Below, piece by piece: positions 17,456 through 27,050 of a stretch of DNA of 64,000 nucleotides (the first letter of the stretch is position 1; each line of letters starts with the position of its first letter). A program made the translations under genes and the position numbers. The notes below the pieces were generated by a model. It saw only the letters and a program-made list of their open reading frames with translations. It made no database searches and was not told the DNA's origin. The DNA comes from Caulobacter sp. (GTDB lineage Bacteria > Pseudomonadota > Alphaproteobacteria > Caulobacterales > Caulobacteraceae): assembly GCF_017744445.1 (NCBI RefSeq), contig NZ_JAGIBH010000003.1, positions 62,001 through 126,000 on the forward strand. The letters run 5' to 3'.

Positions 17456-18381
17456 CAGGCCAGCGTCGTTCCAGACGCGATCGGGAAGCCGCGCGTGAAG
17501 GTCTCGGCGTCCTGGACGCCCTTGCCCTCGCGCTGGGCCTTCAGGAGGCGCACGGAGCCTTCGCCGCAGGCGATGAGCAGGCCGTCGTCCAGCGCGGTTC
17601 CAGGCGCGCCGGAAGCGGTCTCGACGCGCGACAGCAGGGCTTTCACGCGGACCGGGCCTTTCTCGGATGGGGCCTCGAACCAGGCGCCGGGGAAGGGCGA
17701 CAGGCCGCGGATGTGGCGGTCGACCTCGGCGGCGGGGCGGGTCCAGTCGATGCGGGCCTCGGCCGACTTGATCTTCTTGGCGTAGGTGACGCCGTCCTCG
17801 GCCTGGGGCGTCTCGCGGGCGCCGCCGCGTTCGATGGCGGCCAGGGCGACGGGCAGCAGCTGCGCGCCGGTGGCGGCCAGCTTGTCGTGCAGGGTGGCGA
17901 CGGTGTCGTCGCCTTCGATCACGACCTGCTGAGACATGATGATCGGGCCCTCGTCCAGGCCCTCGCTCATCCGCATGACCTGGACGCCGGTGACGGGATC
18001 GCCAGCCATGATCGCCCGCTGGATCGGGGCCGCGCCGCGCCAGCGGGGCAGCAGGGAGGCGTGCAGGTTGAAGCAGCCGTATTGCGGGGCGTCCAGCACC
18101 GCCTTGACCAGGATCTGGCCGAAGGCGACCACGACGGCGGCGTCCAGCTCCAGGGCCTGGAAGGCTTCGATCTCTTCGGGGGTCTTCATCGAGACCGGCG
18201 TGCGGACCGGCAGGCCCAAGCCTTCGGCGAAGGCGTGGACCGGCGAGGGCTTCAGTTCCTGGCCGCGCCCGCGGGGGGCCGGCGGCTGGGAATAGACGGC
18301 GACGATCTCGTGGCCCGAGGCGACGAGTTCGGCGAGGCAGGTGACGGCGAAGTCGGGGGTGCCGAGGAAGGCGATGCGCAT
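17455..18381 (-). CDS. fmt: Methionyl-tRNA formyltransferase
   Basis: Formylates initiator Met-tRNA with 10-formyl-THF. 308 residues: '[13 protein letters not shown]' start, catalytic N105-x-H107 in '[22 protein letters not shown]', the D in 'GLDEGPI', and a C-terminal tRNA-binding domain from about 205. It heads the fmt-truA pair; its partner def is about 6 kb away. Confidence 0.95.
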   Translation of the reverse strand: MRIAFLGTPDFAVTCLAELVASGHEIVAVYSQPPAPRGRGQELKPSPVHAFAEGLGLPVRTPVSMKTPEEIEAFQALELDAAVVVAFGQILVKAVLDAPQYGCFNLHASLLPRWRGAAPIQRAIMAGDPVTGVQVMRMSEGLDEGPIIMSQQVVIEGDDTVATLHDKLAATGAQLLPVALAAIERGGARETPQAEDGVTYAKKIKSAEARIDWTRPAAEVDRHIRGLSPFPGAWFEAPSEKGPVRVKALLSRVETASGAPGTALDDGLLIACGEGSVRLLKAQREGKGVQDAETFTRGFPIASGTTLA

Positions 18382-18477
18382 GGCGGGGGTTTAGACGCCT
18401 GAGCGGCTTTGCGCAAAGCGACTCGGAACCTGCGCCGTGAACCTCCGTTATCCAGCCGACTCAAAAGGAGCCCGACC

Positions 18478-18837
18478 ATGCGTTCCAAGCTGATGCTGAT
18501 CGCCGCCGCCGGTGCGGCGCTGACTCTCGCCGCCTGCTCGCAGGAACACGCCACCGAGGTGAAGGAAGGCGCGCAGGCCGCCGCCGCCGACATCAAGGAC
18601 GCCGCCCACAACATCGCCAACGACCCGGACGTCAAGGAAGCCGGCACGGCGATCAAGGAAAGCACCAAGGAGACGGCCGGCGAGCTGAAGGAAGCCGCTG
18701 GCGAGGCTGCCGACAAGGCCGGCGAACTGGGCGCCAAGGCGGGCCAGGAAGCCAAGGAGGCCGGCTCCGAGCTCAAGCACGACGTCAAGAAGGGCGCGGC
18801 CGAGAGCAAGAAGCAGCTGAACGAGGCGACGAACTAA
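18478..18837 (+). CDS. Small LEA-like lipoprotein
   Basis: 119 residues: lipobox LTLAAC near residue 20 (signal peptide MRSKLMLIAAAGAALTLAA). The rest is a highly charged Ala/Lys/Glu/Gly amphipathic helix with roughly 11-residue periodicity (AGELKEAAGEAADKAGELGA), like LEA-type or apolipoprotein-like stress proteins. AAAAGGAG precedes the ATG at 18478. The long frame starting at 18409 is rejected for lack of a ribosome-binding site and because it would hide the lipobox. It is divergent from fmt. The function is unknown; a membrane-stabilising stress role is only inferred. Confidence 0.72.
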   Translation: MRSKLMLIAAAGAALTLAACSQEHATEVKEGAQAAAADIKDAAHNIANDPDVKEAGTAIKESTKETAGELKEAAGEAADKAGELGAKAGQEAKEAGSELKHDVKKGAAESKKQLNEATN

Positions 18838-18858
18838 TCGTCCGAGTCCAAATTAGAT

Positions 18859-18988
18859 TGCCTTCCTCGCCCTTGTGGCGAGGACCCATGGCGCGGCTTG
18901 GCTCGGTGCTCCTGAGCAATCCGCGCCATTTCTGGCGATCGCTGAGCTAGCTGAACCATGGATCCTGGGCACAAGGCCCAGGAAGGCA
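18859..18988. repeat. Inverted pair of REP-like palindromes between lipoprotein gene and dapD
   Basis: Two about 33-bp units in inverted orientation, 18859-18891 and 18956-18988, share flanks (CCTTCC...CCATGG) and a CTTGTG/CACAAG core. The inner stems differ but stay paired: CCTCGCC/GGCGAGG in the first and CCTGGGC/GCCCAGG in the second. It lies between convergent genes and is typical of REP doublets. Confidence 0.8.
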
Positions 18989-19016
18989 CGGTTGCTTTGG
19001 CGCAGGGGAGAAACCC

Positions 19017-19862
19017 TTAGTCCCGAAGCAGGTCGTTGATGCTCGTCTTCGACCGCGTCTGGGCGTCTACCGTCTTGACGATCACGGCGCAGGCGAGGCC
19101 CAGGCCGCTCTTGGCGTCGGGGCGGGTGCCCGGAACCACGACGCTGTAGGGCGGGACCTTGCCGATGTGGACCTGGCCGGTCGCGCGATCGATGATCTGG
19201 GTCGAGGCGCTGATGAACACGCCCATCGACAGGACCGAGCCTTCGCCGACGACCACGCCCTCGACGACTTCCGAGCGGGCGCCGATGAAGCAGTTGTCCT
19301 CGATGATGGTCGGGTTGGCCTGCAGGGGCTCCAGCACGCCGCCGATGCCGACGCCGCCCGACAGGTGGACGTTCTTGCCGATCTGGGCGCACGAGCCGAC
19401 GGTCACCCACGTGTCGACCATCGTGCCTTCGTCGACATAGCCGCCGATGTTCACGAACGACGGCATCAGGATGACGTTCTTGCCGATGTGGGCGCCGCGA
19501 CGGACGATCGCGCCCGGCACCGCGCGGAAACCGCCAGCCTCGAACTGCGGGGCGTCCCAGCCGTCGAACTTGTTGGCCACCTTGTCCCACCACGGGCCGA
19601 CGCCGCCGCCCAGCGTGCCGGCGCGCATGACGGTGTTGGGGTTCAGGCGGAACGACAGCAGCACGGCCTTCTTCAGCCACTGGTGGGTGACCCACTCGCC
19701 GTCGACCTTTTCCGAGACGCGGGCCTTGCCGCTGTCGAGCAGCAGCAGCGACTCTTCCACGGCGGTGCGGACCGGGCCGGTGGTGGCGACCGAGACGTCG
19801 GCGCGGCCTTCCCAGGCGGCTTCGACTTCGGTTTGCAGATCCGAGAGGCTCACGGCGGTCAT
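19017..19862 (-). CDS. dapD: 2,3,4,5-tetrahydropyridine-2,6-dicarboxylate N-succinyltransferase
   Basis: 281 residues, left-handed beta-helix of hexapeptide repeats from about residue 105 to 225 ('[56 protein letters not shown]'). N-terminal helical domain with '[17 protein letters not shown]'. It makes N-succinyl-2-amino-6-oxopimelate in the dap pathway upstream of DapE. Its start overlaps the nucleotidase stop by 4 nt (ATGA), making it the last gene of the argB run. Confidence 0.95.
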   Translation of the reverse strand: MTAVSLSDLQTEVEAAWEGRADVSVATTGPVRTAVEESLLLLDSGKARVSEKVDGEWVTHQWLKKAVLLSFRLNPNTVMRAGTLGGGVGPWWDKVANKFDGWDAPQFEAGGFRAVPGAIVRRGAHIGKNVILMPSFVNIGGYVDEGTMVDTWVTVGSCAQIGKNVHLSGGVGIGGVLEPLQANPTIIEDNCFIGARSEVVEGVVVGEGSVLSMGVFISASTQIIDRATGQVHIGKVPPYSVVVPGTRPDAKSGLGLACAVIVKTVDAQTRSKTSINDLLRD

Positions 19863-20524
19863 TGCGGGCTTCCTTGCAGGCGGGCCGAGTTCAGGAACTC
19901 AGGCAGATCGTTGGTCCGGAAATGGACGTGTTCGGAGGTCGAGTCCTTGGCGTGGGCCCCGACCAGGATGGTGGTCATGCCCAACCGCGCGGCAGGCACG
20001 AGGTTCTTCTCGCTGTCCTCGAAGAAGGCGGTCTTCGGCGGATCGATGGCGTGCAGCTTGCTGATCCTGTCGAAGGTGCTCAGCGACGGCTTGGGGATGT
20101 AGTCCGCCGTCTCGATCGCGAAGATCTCGGAGAACAGGTCGCGCAGGTTCAGGTGCGCCAGCACCCGCTCGGCGTGACCGACAGAGCCGTTGGTGAAGAT
20201 GATCCGCCGGCCGGGCAGGCGGGCGATCGCTTCGCGCAGCTCTGGGCTGGGGATCAGCTTGTCCATCGAGACGTCGTGCACCTCGTCCAGGAACGTCTTG
20301 GGCTCCAGGCCGTGGTTGATCATCAAGCCGGCCAGGGTGGTGCCGTGCTCGGTGAAGTAGCCGTGCTGCAACGCTCGAGCTTCGTCGCGGGGCAGGCCGG
20401 TCAGACGCTCGACGAAGTCGGTCATCTTGACCTCGATCAGGCCCATGAACTCGCTTTCCAGCGGGTATAGGGTGTTGTCGAGGTCGAACAGCCAGGTGTC
20501 GACGTGAGAGAGGTCGGCGCTCAT
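19859..20524 (-). CDS. Pyrimidine 5'-nucleotidase, HAD superfamily
   Basis: 221 residues. HAD motif 1 FDLDNTLYP (nucleophile Asp, about 14), motif 2 '[15 protein letters not shown]', motif 3 Lys in '[12 protein letters not shown]' and motif 4 'FFEDSEKNL'. The first motif followed by YPLESEF is characteristic of the SDT1/PpnN-associated pyrimidine 5'-nucleotidase subgroup. Joined to argB and dapD by 4-nt overlaps, which suggests one transcript but not a shared pathway. Confidence 0.88.
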   Translation of the reverse strand: MSADLSHVDTWLFDLDNTLYPLESEFMGLIEVKMTDFVERLTGLPRDEARALQHGYFTEHGTTLAGLMINHGLEPKTFLDEVHDVSMDKLIPSPELREAIARLPGRRIIFTNGSVGHAERVLAHLNLRDLFSEIFAIETADYIPKPSLSTFDRISKLHAIDPPKTAFFEDSEKNLVPAARLGMTTILVGAHAKDSTSEHVHFRTNDLPEFLNSARLQGSPQ

Positions 20525-21438
20525 TTCGAGATGAGCGTGCCCGCGCCGTGCTCGCTGAACAGTTCGACCAGCATGGCGTGCGGACGGCGGCCATCCAGGA
20601 TGACCACGGCCTCGACGCCTGCCTCAATGGCGTGGATGGCGTTTTCCAGCTTGGGGATCATGCCGCCGGTGGCCACGCCCGAGCTGATCAGCTCACGGGC
20701 CGCGTCCACGGTCATCTCGCGGATCAGCTCGCCATTGCCGTCGAGCACGCCCTTGATGTCGGTCAGCATCAGCATCCGCTTGGCCTTGAGAGCCCCGGCG
20801 AGGGCTCCGGCCACCGTGTCGGCGTTGATGTTGAAGGTCTCGCCCGCGGCCGAGACGCCGATCGGCGCGATCACCGGGATGTAGTCGGTTTCCGAGGCCA
20901 GCAGGGTCTGGATGATGTGCGGATCGACCTTGGTCGGTTCGCCCACGAAGCCCAGGTCGACGGCCTGCTCGATATTGCTGTCCGGATCCTTCTTGGTCCG
21001 GGTCACCTTCTCGGCGGTGATCAGGCGGGCGTCCTTGCCCGACAGGCCCACGCCGCGCACGTCGGCCTCGGCGCCGGCCTGGGTGATCCAGCTGGCGATT
21101 TCCTTGTTGATGGCGCCCGACAGGACCATCTCGGCCACTTCCATCGTGGCTTCGTCGGTGACGCGCAGGCCGTCGATGAAGGTCGACTTGACGCCGGCCT
21201 TGTCCAGCATGCGGCTGATCTGCGGACCGCCGCCGTGCACGACCACCGGATGGACGCCCAGGAGCTTGAGCAACACAGCGTCGGCGGCGAAGACCTTGGC
21301 GACCTCTTCCTGGCCCATGGCGTGGCCGCCGTATTTGATCACGACCGTCTCGCGGTCGTAGATCTGGATGTAGGGCAGGGCCTCGGCCAGGGTCTTGGCG
21401 GTGGCCCAGCCAGCTTCCTCGGCGGCGACGTCGGTCAA
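20521..21438 (-). CDS. argB: Acetylglutamate kinase
   Basis: 305 residues, amino acid kinase fold. '[20 protein letters not shown]' (phosphate loop), '[14 protein letters not shown]' (substrate Gly-rich loop), '[17 protein letters not shown]' (Arg for acetylglutamate) and '[31 protein letters not shown]'. Second step of arginine synthesis. The start is TTG at 21438 with GAGGGA about 9 nt before; no better start is present. Confidence 0.95.
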   Translation of the reverse strand: MTDVAAEEAGWATAKTLAEALPYIQIYDRETVVIKYGGHAMGQEEVAKVFAADAVLLKLLGVHPVVVHGGGPQISRMLDKAGVKSTFIDGLRVTDEATMEVAEMVLSGAINKEIASWITQAGAEADVRGVGLSGKDARLITAEKVTRTKKDPDSNIEQAVDLGFVGEPTKVDPHIIQTLLASETDYIPVIAPIGVSAAGETFNINADTVAGALAGALKAKRMLMLTDIKGVLDGNGELIREMTVDAARELISSGVATGGMIPKLENAIHAIEAGVEAVVILDGRRPHAMLVELFSEHGAGTLISK

Positions 21439-21513
21439 GGCGGCGGTCCCTCGATACGTAAAATCGGCGCCTCGATAACCGACCCCGCCCCCCCTGTCAT
21501 CAAAGAAGGGCCC

Positions 21514-21786
21514 TCAGCGGGGACGATCGAACCGCCATTTCATGGCCAGCACGCCGCCGGACATCAGCAGGCAGGCGATGTTGGAGACGATGACCGGCCA
21601 GGCCTGGATCAGGAAGCCGTAGGTCACCCAGCAGGCAAAGCCCGTGACGGTGACGATGTAGGTGCGCAGCGAGACGGACGAGGCGTCCTTCTCCTTCCAG
21701 ATCTTGAGGATCTGCGGCGCGAAACTGGTGATCGACAGCAGGGCGGCGGCCGTGCCGACGACGGCGGCGAGCGGCGGTACGGCCAT
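21514..21786 (-). CDS. SemiSWEET-type transporter
   Basis: 90 residues, three transmembrane helices, with the PQ-loop SFAPQILKIWKEKDASSVSL in helix 1 (Pro-Gln hinge). These half-transporters act as homodimers and move sugars or similar small solutes. Its start overlaps the response-regulator stop by 1 nt (TGATG), so it is translationally coupled to a two-component system. It lies 75 nt upstream of argB. The substrate is unknown. Confidence 0.85.
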   Translation of the reverse strand: MAVPPLAAVVGTAAALLSITSFAPQILKIWKEKDASSVSLRTYIVTVTGFACWVTYGFLIQAWPVIVSNIACLLMSGGVLAMKWRFDRPR

Positions 21787-22253
21787 CAAGCCGTTTGCTG
21801 CATCGCGTCGCCCAAGCCCCACAGCGCGGCATAGGCCGGCGCCAGGGTCAGGCCCACCGGCACGGGGCCGGGCACGTGGCCTTCGGTCAGGCAGAAGGTC
21901 AGGTAGTTGAGAGCGGTCTTCACGCCATGCTCGGAATACGGCTTGCCGATCACGCCGCACGCGCCGGCGAAGTCGTCGGGCAGGCGCTTGACGTTGGCGG
22001 TCATGAACAGCGCCACGCCGCCGCAATCCTGCGAGATCTTGCGGGCCACATCGACGCCGGTCGGGCCGTCGCTGAGGTGGACGTCGACCAGGGCCAGGTC
22101 AGGATGCAGCTTCTCGGCGAGATCCACCGCCTCGTCCGAGCTCATGGCGCAACCCAGCGAGTGGCATCCCACCTCCTCGACCAGGTGCTCAAGCTCGATC
22201 GCCAGCAGCATCTCGTCTTCGACAATCAGCACATCGAGCGTACGGCCGCTCAT
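21786..22253 (-). CDS. Single-domain response regulator (LovR-locus homologue)
   Basis: 155 residues. Receiver domain with acidic pocket E12-D13, phosphoacceptor D57 (LALVDVHL), T in 'FMTANV' and K in 'VIGKPYS'. After the receiver there is a roughly 35-residue tail with no DNA-binding domain, so output is by protein contact. It follows a HisKA_2 kinase by 18 nt. From memory, the equivalent C. crescentus locus (CC_0284) encodes LovR, which acts with LovK on adhesion and the general stress response. Orthology is inferred from position and type. Confidence 0.82.
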   Translation of the reverse strand: MSGRTLDVLIVEDEMLLAIELEHLVEEVGCHSLGCAMSSDEAVDLAEKLHPDLALVDVHLSDGPTGVDVARKISQDCGGVALFMTANVKRLPDDFAGACGVIGKPYSEHGVKTALNYLTFCLTEGHVPGPVPVGLTLAPAYAALWGLGDAMQQTA

Positions 22254-22271
22254 CAGACTAACTCAACCTTC

Positions 22272-22985
22272 CTAGTTCGCCCCGTTCACGGGCAGCAGAA
22301 CGACAACACGGACACCTGGTTCCGCATCGGTCGTCTCACTTTTGGCCTTCAACTGCTGACACAGCAGCTGAACAATGGTCAGACCGAACCCCGATGGTTT
22401 GGTGTCCTTGTCAAAACCAACGCCGTCATCGGCGATTTCGATCCTGAAATTTCCCTCCTCGCGGCGCACGCCGATGAAGATCCGGCCGCCGCGACCTTCC
22501 GGGAAACCGTGCCTTAGCGCGTTGGTCAGCAGTTCATTGACCACCAGGGCGAACGGCGCGGCCTTGGAGGCCGCGATCTCGACGCGCTCCAGGTCCAGCT
22601 CGATGCGGATGTCGTCGCGATTGGCCGAGCCCATCAGGTCGGCGACCATGTCGCGGATGAAGGCCGAGACGTCGAAGCGCTCGACATCCTCGCTCTGGAA
22701 CAGGCGACGGTGGACGGTGGCGATGGCGTTGACCCGGCCCAGCATGCCTTTCAGCGACGCCTTCAGAGCGGGGTCCTGCACGCGTCGGTTCTGCAGCAGC
22801 AGCAGGCTGGAGATGAGCTGCAGGTTGTTCTTGACCCGGTGGTCCACCTCGTGGAGCAGGGCGGTCTTCTGCTCCAGGGCTTCCTTCAGCTCGTGCGTCC
22901 GCGCCTCGATGATCGCTTCAAGATCCGCGGGGCTACGGCCCGTGGCCTGGCTGACATCGCGTACAGATTCCGAATAGTCGTCCAT
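22272..22985 (-). CDS. Soluble HisKA_2/HWE-type sensor histidine kinase without a sensory domain
   Basis: 237 residues from ATG 22985. Residues 1-40 are a short linker and coiled coil ([21 protein letters not shown]). The phosphoacceptor box is [18 protein letters not shown] (45-62; His49 likely phosphorylated), and the ATP domain has '[15 protein letters not shown]' (N box), '[11 protein letters not shown]' and '[10 protein letters not shown]'. There is no transmembrane segment, PAS, LOV or GAF domain. The frame is open upstream into the sulfate-binding protein gene because that gene is frameshifted; an intact terminator (23074-23103) lies between, so I treat the kinase as a separate gene. 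GGGAG is about 15 nt before the ATG. It corresponds by position to lovK of C. crescentus but lacks the LOV domain. Confidence 0.78.
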   Translation of the reverse strand: MDDYSESVRDVSQATGRSPADLEAIIEARTHELKEALEQKTALLHEVDHRVKNNLQLISSLLLLQNRRVQDPALKASLKGMLGRVNAIATVHRRLFQSEDVERFDVSAFIRDMVADLMGSANRDDIRIELDLERVEIAASKAAPFALVVNELLTNALRHGFPEGRGGRIFIGVRREEGNFRIEIADDGVGFDKDTKPSGFGLTIVQLLCQQLKAKSETTDAEPGVRVVVLLPVNGAN

Positions 22986-23073
22986 GCCTGCGGTCAAGCT
23001 CCCACCACCCCGTTGACGCTCAACGTACGCCAAGTTGTCGGGTTCCCAACATAGGTTGGGAGCAAACATGGAA

Positions 23074-23103
23074 ACGGCGGGAATCCGCTGGGATTCCCGC
23101 CGT
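23074..23103 (-). terminator. Terminator after the sulfate-binding protein gene
   Basis: A perfect 13-bp stem: ACGGCGGGAATCC (23074-23086) and its complement (23091-23103) around GCTG, followed on the minus strand by TTTCC. It begins 55 nt beyond the original TAA of the upstream gene (23158-23160). Confidence 0.8.
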
Positions 23104-23157
23104 GCTGTCCGATGGTCCGTCCGTGCTTCCCGGAACGGGCGGGCCGTCAGAAAGGCG

Positions 23158-24197
23158 TTACTTCGGCTGATAGATGCGGTCGAACACGCCGCGTCGTTGA
23201 AGTGGGTGGCTTGCGCCTTCTTCCATCCGCCGAAGGTGTCGTCGATCGTCACCAGCGGGATCTTCTTGAAGCGGGCGGCGTACTTGGCGGCCACCTCGGC
23301 GTTGCGCGGACGGTAGTAGTTCTTGGCCACCAGCTCCTGGGCCAGCGGGCTGTACAGGAAGTTCAGATACCCTTCCGCGATGGTGCGGGTCTTGTGACGG
23401 TCGACGTTCTTGTCGACGATCGCCACCGGCGGCTCGGCCAGGATCGACAGCGACGGGTAGACGATGTCGAACTTGCCCGGCAGCTCCTCCTGGGCGAGGT
23501 ATGCTTCGTTCTCCCAGGCCAGCAGCACATCGCCCAGGCCGCGCTGGGTGAAGCTGGTGGTGGCGCCGCGGGCGCCGGTGTCCAGCACGGGCACGTGCTC
23601 GAACAGAGACTTCACATAGGCCTCGGCCTTGGCGGGGTTGCCGCCCGGCTGCTTCAGGGCCCAGGCCCAGGCGGCCAGGTAGTTCCAGCGCGCGCCGCCC
23701 GAGGTCTTGGGGTTGGGCGTGATCACGTCGATGCCCGGCTTCACCAGGTCGCCCCAGTCCTTGATCTTCCAGGGGTTACCCTTGCGGACCAGGAACACGA
23801 TGGTCGAGGTGTAGGGGGTCGAGTTCTGCGGCAGGCGCGACTGCCAGTTGGCCGGCAGCAGCTTGGCCTTGGCGGCGATCTCGTCGATGTCATAGGCTAG
23901 GGCCAGGGTGACGACATCGGCCTGCAGGCCGTCGATCACCGAGCGGGCCTGCTTGCCCGAACCGCCATGGCTCTGGTTGATCACCAGGGTCTGGCCGACA
24001 CGCTTCTTCCAGTAGTCGGCGTAAGCCGCGTTGATGTCCTTGTAGAGCTCGCGCGTCGGGTCGTAGCTGACGTTGAGCAGGGTGATGGTCTTGCCGGCCT
24101 GGGCGTTTGCCAGGGTGGGCAGAGCGCCTGCCGCGAGGGCCGCGGCGCCGCCGGCCAGGAGGCCGCGGCGGGTGGTCTTGTTCAGGTCTTGGGTCAT
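23158..24197 (-). pseudogene. Sulfate-binding protein, frameshifted by a one-base deletion near its 3' end
   Basis: Periplasmic sulfate/thiosulfate-binding protein (SBP/CysP type). Twin-arginine-like signal [18 protein letters not shown]. Mature protein has '[17 protein letters not shown]', '[25 protein letters not shown]', '[17 protein letters not shown]' and '[24 protein letters not shown]', all family signatures. Frame is kept to D335; there the minus strand reads GAC-GCGGCGTG, where the neighbouring paralogue has a GGC-GGC-GTG equivalent. One base is missing at about 23187-23193. Restoring it gives [11 protein letters not shown] and TAA at 23158, 346 residues. As sequenced, translation runs on into the downstream kinase. 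Only the last 11 residues are affected, so it may be a recent mutation or a sequencing error. ATG 24197 has AAAGG 8 nt upstream. Confidence 0.85.
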
Positions 24198-24257
24198 CAC
24201 TGAAGCCTTTGTTCTTGGGCCGGCCCGTCTAAGCGGGCTTGATTGTCTGGTCCGCCG

Positions 24258-25307
24258 TTAGGCGGGCTTGTAGATCTGGTCGAACACGCCGCCGTCCTCG
24301 AAGTGTCGGGCCTGGGCTTTCGCCCAGCCGCCGAACTGCTTGTCGATCGTCACCAGCGGGATCTTGGGGAACTTGGATGCGTACTTGGCCGCCGCCGCCG
24401 GGTTGCGAGGGCGGTAGTGGTTCTTGCCGATCAGGTCCTGGGCCAGCGGGCTGTACAGGAAGTTCAGGTAACCCTCGGCGATGGTGCGTGTTCCACGGCG
24501 GTCGACCACCTTGTCGACGACCGCGACCGAAGGCTCGGCCAGGATCGAGATCGACGGATAGACGATCTCGAACTTGTCGGCCCCGAACTCCTCGCGGGCC
24601 AAGTGGGCTTCGTTCTCCCAGGTCAGCAGGACGTCGCCGATCTCGCGCTGGGCGAAGGTGGTCATCGAACCCCGGGCGCCGCTGTCCAGGATCGGGACCT
24701 GCGAATACAGCTGCTTGACGAAGGCCTGGGCGGAGGCTTCGGAACCGCCCGGGCGCTTGAGGGCATAGGCCCAGGCCGCCAGATAGGCCCAGCGCGGGGC
24801 GCCGCCGGTCTTGGGATTGGGGGTGATGATGCTGACGCCCGGCTTCACCAGGTCGCCCCAGTCGGCGATCTTCTTCGGGTTGCCCTTGCGGACCAGGAAG
24901 ATGATCGTCGAGGTATAGGGCGCGGAATTGGCCGGGCGGCGCGACTTCCAGTTCTTGTCGATCAGGCCGCGCTTGGCGATCTGGTCGATATCGTCGGCCA
25001 AGGCCAGGGTGACGACGTCGGCTTGCAGGCCGTCGATGACCGAACGGGCCTGCTTGCCCGAGCCGCCGTGGCTCTGGCTGATCGTCAGATCCTGACCGAC
25101 CCGGCTCTTCCAGTACTTGGCGAAGGCCGGATTGATCTCCTTGTAGAGTTCCCGCGTCGGGTCGTAGCTGACGTTGAGCAGGGTGGCGGGCTTGGGAGCC
25201 CTGGCCTGCGCGGCGCCGGTCAGAACCAGGCCCGCCGTCCCGGCTCCCGCCGCGATCAGATCGCGGCGGGAAGGAACGAAGGGCCGTACGTCGCGGGACT
25301 TCGACAT
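24258..25307 (-). CDS. Sulfate ABC transporter substrate-binding protein, intact paralogue
   Basis: 349 residues. N-terminus has a twin-arginine motif [20 protein letters not shown], suggesting Tat export, followed by the same signatures as the downstream copy ([51 protein letters not shown] loop, [21 protein letters not shown]). Its C-terminus [11 protein letters not shown] shows how the frameshifted copy should end. Start ATG 25307 is preceded by AAGGAT. It follows the porin gene by 11 nt. No cysT/cysW/cysA permease genes are in the window, so it must work with a transporter encoded elsewhere. Confidence 0.9.
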   Translation of the reverse strand: MSKSRDVRPFVPSRRDLIAAGAGTAGLVLTGAAQARAPKPATLLNVSYDPTRELYKEINPAFAKYWKSRVGQDLTISQSHGGSGKQARSVIDGLQADVVTLALADDIDQIAKRGLIDKNWKSRRPANSAPYTSTIIFLVRKGNPKKIADWGDLVKPGVSIITPNPKTGGAPRWAYLAAWAYALKRPGGSEASAQAFVKQLYSQVPILDSGARGSMTTFAQREIGDVLLTWENEAHLAREEFGADKFEIVYPSISILAEPSVAVVDKVVDRRGTRTIAEGYLNFLYSPLAQDLIGKNHYRPRNPAAAAKYASKFPKIPLVTIDKQFGGWAKAQARHFEDGGVFDQIYKPA

Positions 25308-25318
25308 AGAGCGTATCC

Positions 25319-26773
25319 TTAGAAGGCGAACTGGCTGCGGAAGTTGACCGCCTGGTAGCTCTGGCTGAGGGCGGTAAGACCGCCGGCCGGATCCTTGCGG
25401 TCGATGTCGACATCCAGATAGTCGACCGAGAACTTGGTCACCGAGTTGGGGAACCAGTTCAGGCCGGCGGTCCAGATGGTCTGTTCGCCGCCGCGCACGC
25501 GGTCGCCGGCCAGGGTCGCATTCTCGTGATGGTTCAGATCCAGCACGGAGTAGCGAGCGGCCAGTTCCCACGCGCCCCACTTGCCGGCCTTCGGGTCGAA
25601 GGGGTTGGCGATGGCGGGGGCGTCGAAGGCGAAGGTGTTGGGGTTGTACTTGCGGGCCTCGCCCGTCAGCACCCAGCCGCCTTCCACGTACCAGCCCGTG
25701 AACTTCGGGTCGGAGACGCCGGCGGCCGCGTTGCGGCGGTCGATCTTGTAGTCGAAATACTCGCCCTGGATCAGCAGGCCCTTCTTCTGGACCGCGGCTT
25801 CCAGGCCGTAGTGGCGGGCGCCCTTGGCGTCGATGGAGCCGGTGGTGACCAGCTGGGTCCCATCGACACGCAGTTCCGGGCGGTCCTGGATCGTGACGCC
25901 ATAGGCGCCGGTCAGGGCCGCGGTCTGGGCCGGAGTGGCCACGACGCTGGCGTTGGCGCCGACATGGATCAGATAGTCGGGACCCTTGGCCGGGATGAAG
26001 ACGAAGCGGCCCAGATAGCCCAGCTGCTCGTCGAAGGTCTGGCCGTCGCCGGCCTTGGCGCCCGAGACGGCGCCCGACAGCAGCCAGCGCTCCTGGACGA
26101 TCTGGCCCTGCAGCGCGATGCGGCGGTCGGCGCCGGCCAGGCTGCGGGCGGCTTCGGCCGACGCGGGCCGTTCGGGGAACAGCGAGCCGTTGGTCGAGGC
26201 CGCGTCCTCCAGGCCCAGGTTCGGGGCGTAGGCGCCGACGCGGATCTTGAAGGGGGCGTAGTTGTACTGGACGAACAGTTCCTGCAGCTGGCCGGCGCCG
26301 TCGGTGCCCGCGCCGCCGAAATCCAGCAGGATCGAATAGTCGAAATACTTGGCGAACTTGCCGTCGACGCCCAGGCGGGCGCGGCGGAAGTTGGTGCCGT
26401 TGTTCAGGTCGCGGGCGTTGCCGATCACGGCCGGCAGGCCCTTGTCCTGGAAGTACTGGGCGGCGTCCAGCTGCATCACGCCGTGCAGCGTGGCGCTGTA
26501 GGCGCCGTCACCGGACGAGATGGTCGGGCGGCCGGCCGCGATGCTGACGGTGGTGGCGCTCTGAGCAGCGCGCACGTCCTTCAGGCTGGCGGCGGTGGCG
26601 GCCTTCAGGTCGGCGACCTGTTTTTGCAGGGTCTCCAACTGGGCTTCCAGGGCGGCGATGCGGGCGGCGGCGTCGTCGGGCGTAGCGGTCTGAGCACTCG
26701 CTGCGCCGGCGGTCGCCAGCAGGGACACGCCGGCTATCAGCCCGGCGCGGAATGCAGTTCTGCCTAAGGTCAT
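25319..26773 (-). CDS. Outer-membrane porin of the phosphate-selective porin O/P family
   Basis: 484 residues: signal peptide to about 28 (TAGAASAQ), a trimerising coiled coil ([27 protein letters not shown], 34-60), then a beta-barrel with '[15 protein letters not shown]', '[27 protein letters not shown]', '[22 protein letters not shown]' and a C-terminal aromatic strand ending in Phe (SQFAF), the BAM recognition signal. The family is named for OprO/OprP, but its place as first gene before two sulfate-binding proteins suggests an anion such as sulfate. AAGGGG lies before ATG 26773. The upstream 26774-26968 shows no regulator site I can name. Confidence 0.85.
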   Translation of the reverse strand: MTLGRTAFRAGLIAGVSLLATAGAASAQTATPDDAAARIAALEAQLETLQKQVADLKAATAASLKDVRAAQSATTVSIAAGRPTISSGDGAYSATLHGVMQLDAAQYFQDKGLPAVIGNARDLNNGTNFRRARLGVDGKFAKYFDYSILLDFGGAGTDGAGQLQELFVQYNYAPFKIRVGAYAPNLGLEDAASTNGSLFPERPASAEAARSLAGADRRIALQGQIVQERWLLSGAVSGAKAGDGQTFDEQLGYLGRFVFIPAKGPDYLIHVGANASVVATPAQTAALTGAYGVTIQDRPELRVDGTQLVTTGSIDAKGARHYGLEAAVQKKGLLIQGEYFDYKIDRRNAAAGVSDPKFTGWYVEGGWVLTGEARKYNPNTFAFDAPAIANPFDPKAGKWGAWELAARYSVLDLNHHENATLAGDRVRGGEQTIWTAGLNWFPNSVTKFSVDYLDVDIDRKDPAGGLTALSQSYQAVNFRSQFAF

Positions 26774-26968
26774 GTGTATTCCCCTTTCGGCGCCGCCGAG
26801 GCGGAACCGAACCTGCTGAGCCAGGGAAAACGATTATCCCTAGCTACGAAATCGAGATTAGGAAAACCGGCCTTGAGTTTTTCTGGAGGCGCGGCGAAGT
26901 GTCGCGAAACACGCTGCGAAACTTCCATCAAATCAGACACTTGAACGGTTAAGGATCCGTAGACGGAA

Positions 26969-26998
26969 AAAGCCGCCCCGGTTGCCCGAGGCGGCTTT
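26969..26998 (-). terminator. Terminator of the autotransporter gene
   Basis: AAAGCCGCC and GGCGGCTTT (26969-26977, 26990-26998) form a 9-bp stem with a 12-nt loop, followed on the minus strand by TTCC. It lies 53 nt after the autotransporter stop. Confidence 0.75.
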
Positions 26999-27050
26999 CA
27001 TATTGATAACGCTCAAGTTTGGGCCCGAAGGCCTAAGCCTGACCTATGCG

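Noticed and set aside
22272..24200. A genuine binding protein-kinase fusion gene of 642 residues
   Set aside because: A one-base difference from the neighbouring paralogue, a terminator inside the frame and the lack of a membrane segment show it results from a frameshift.
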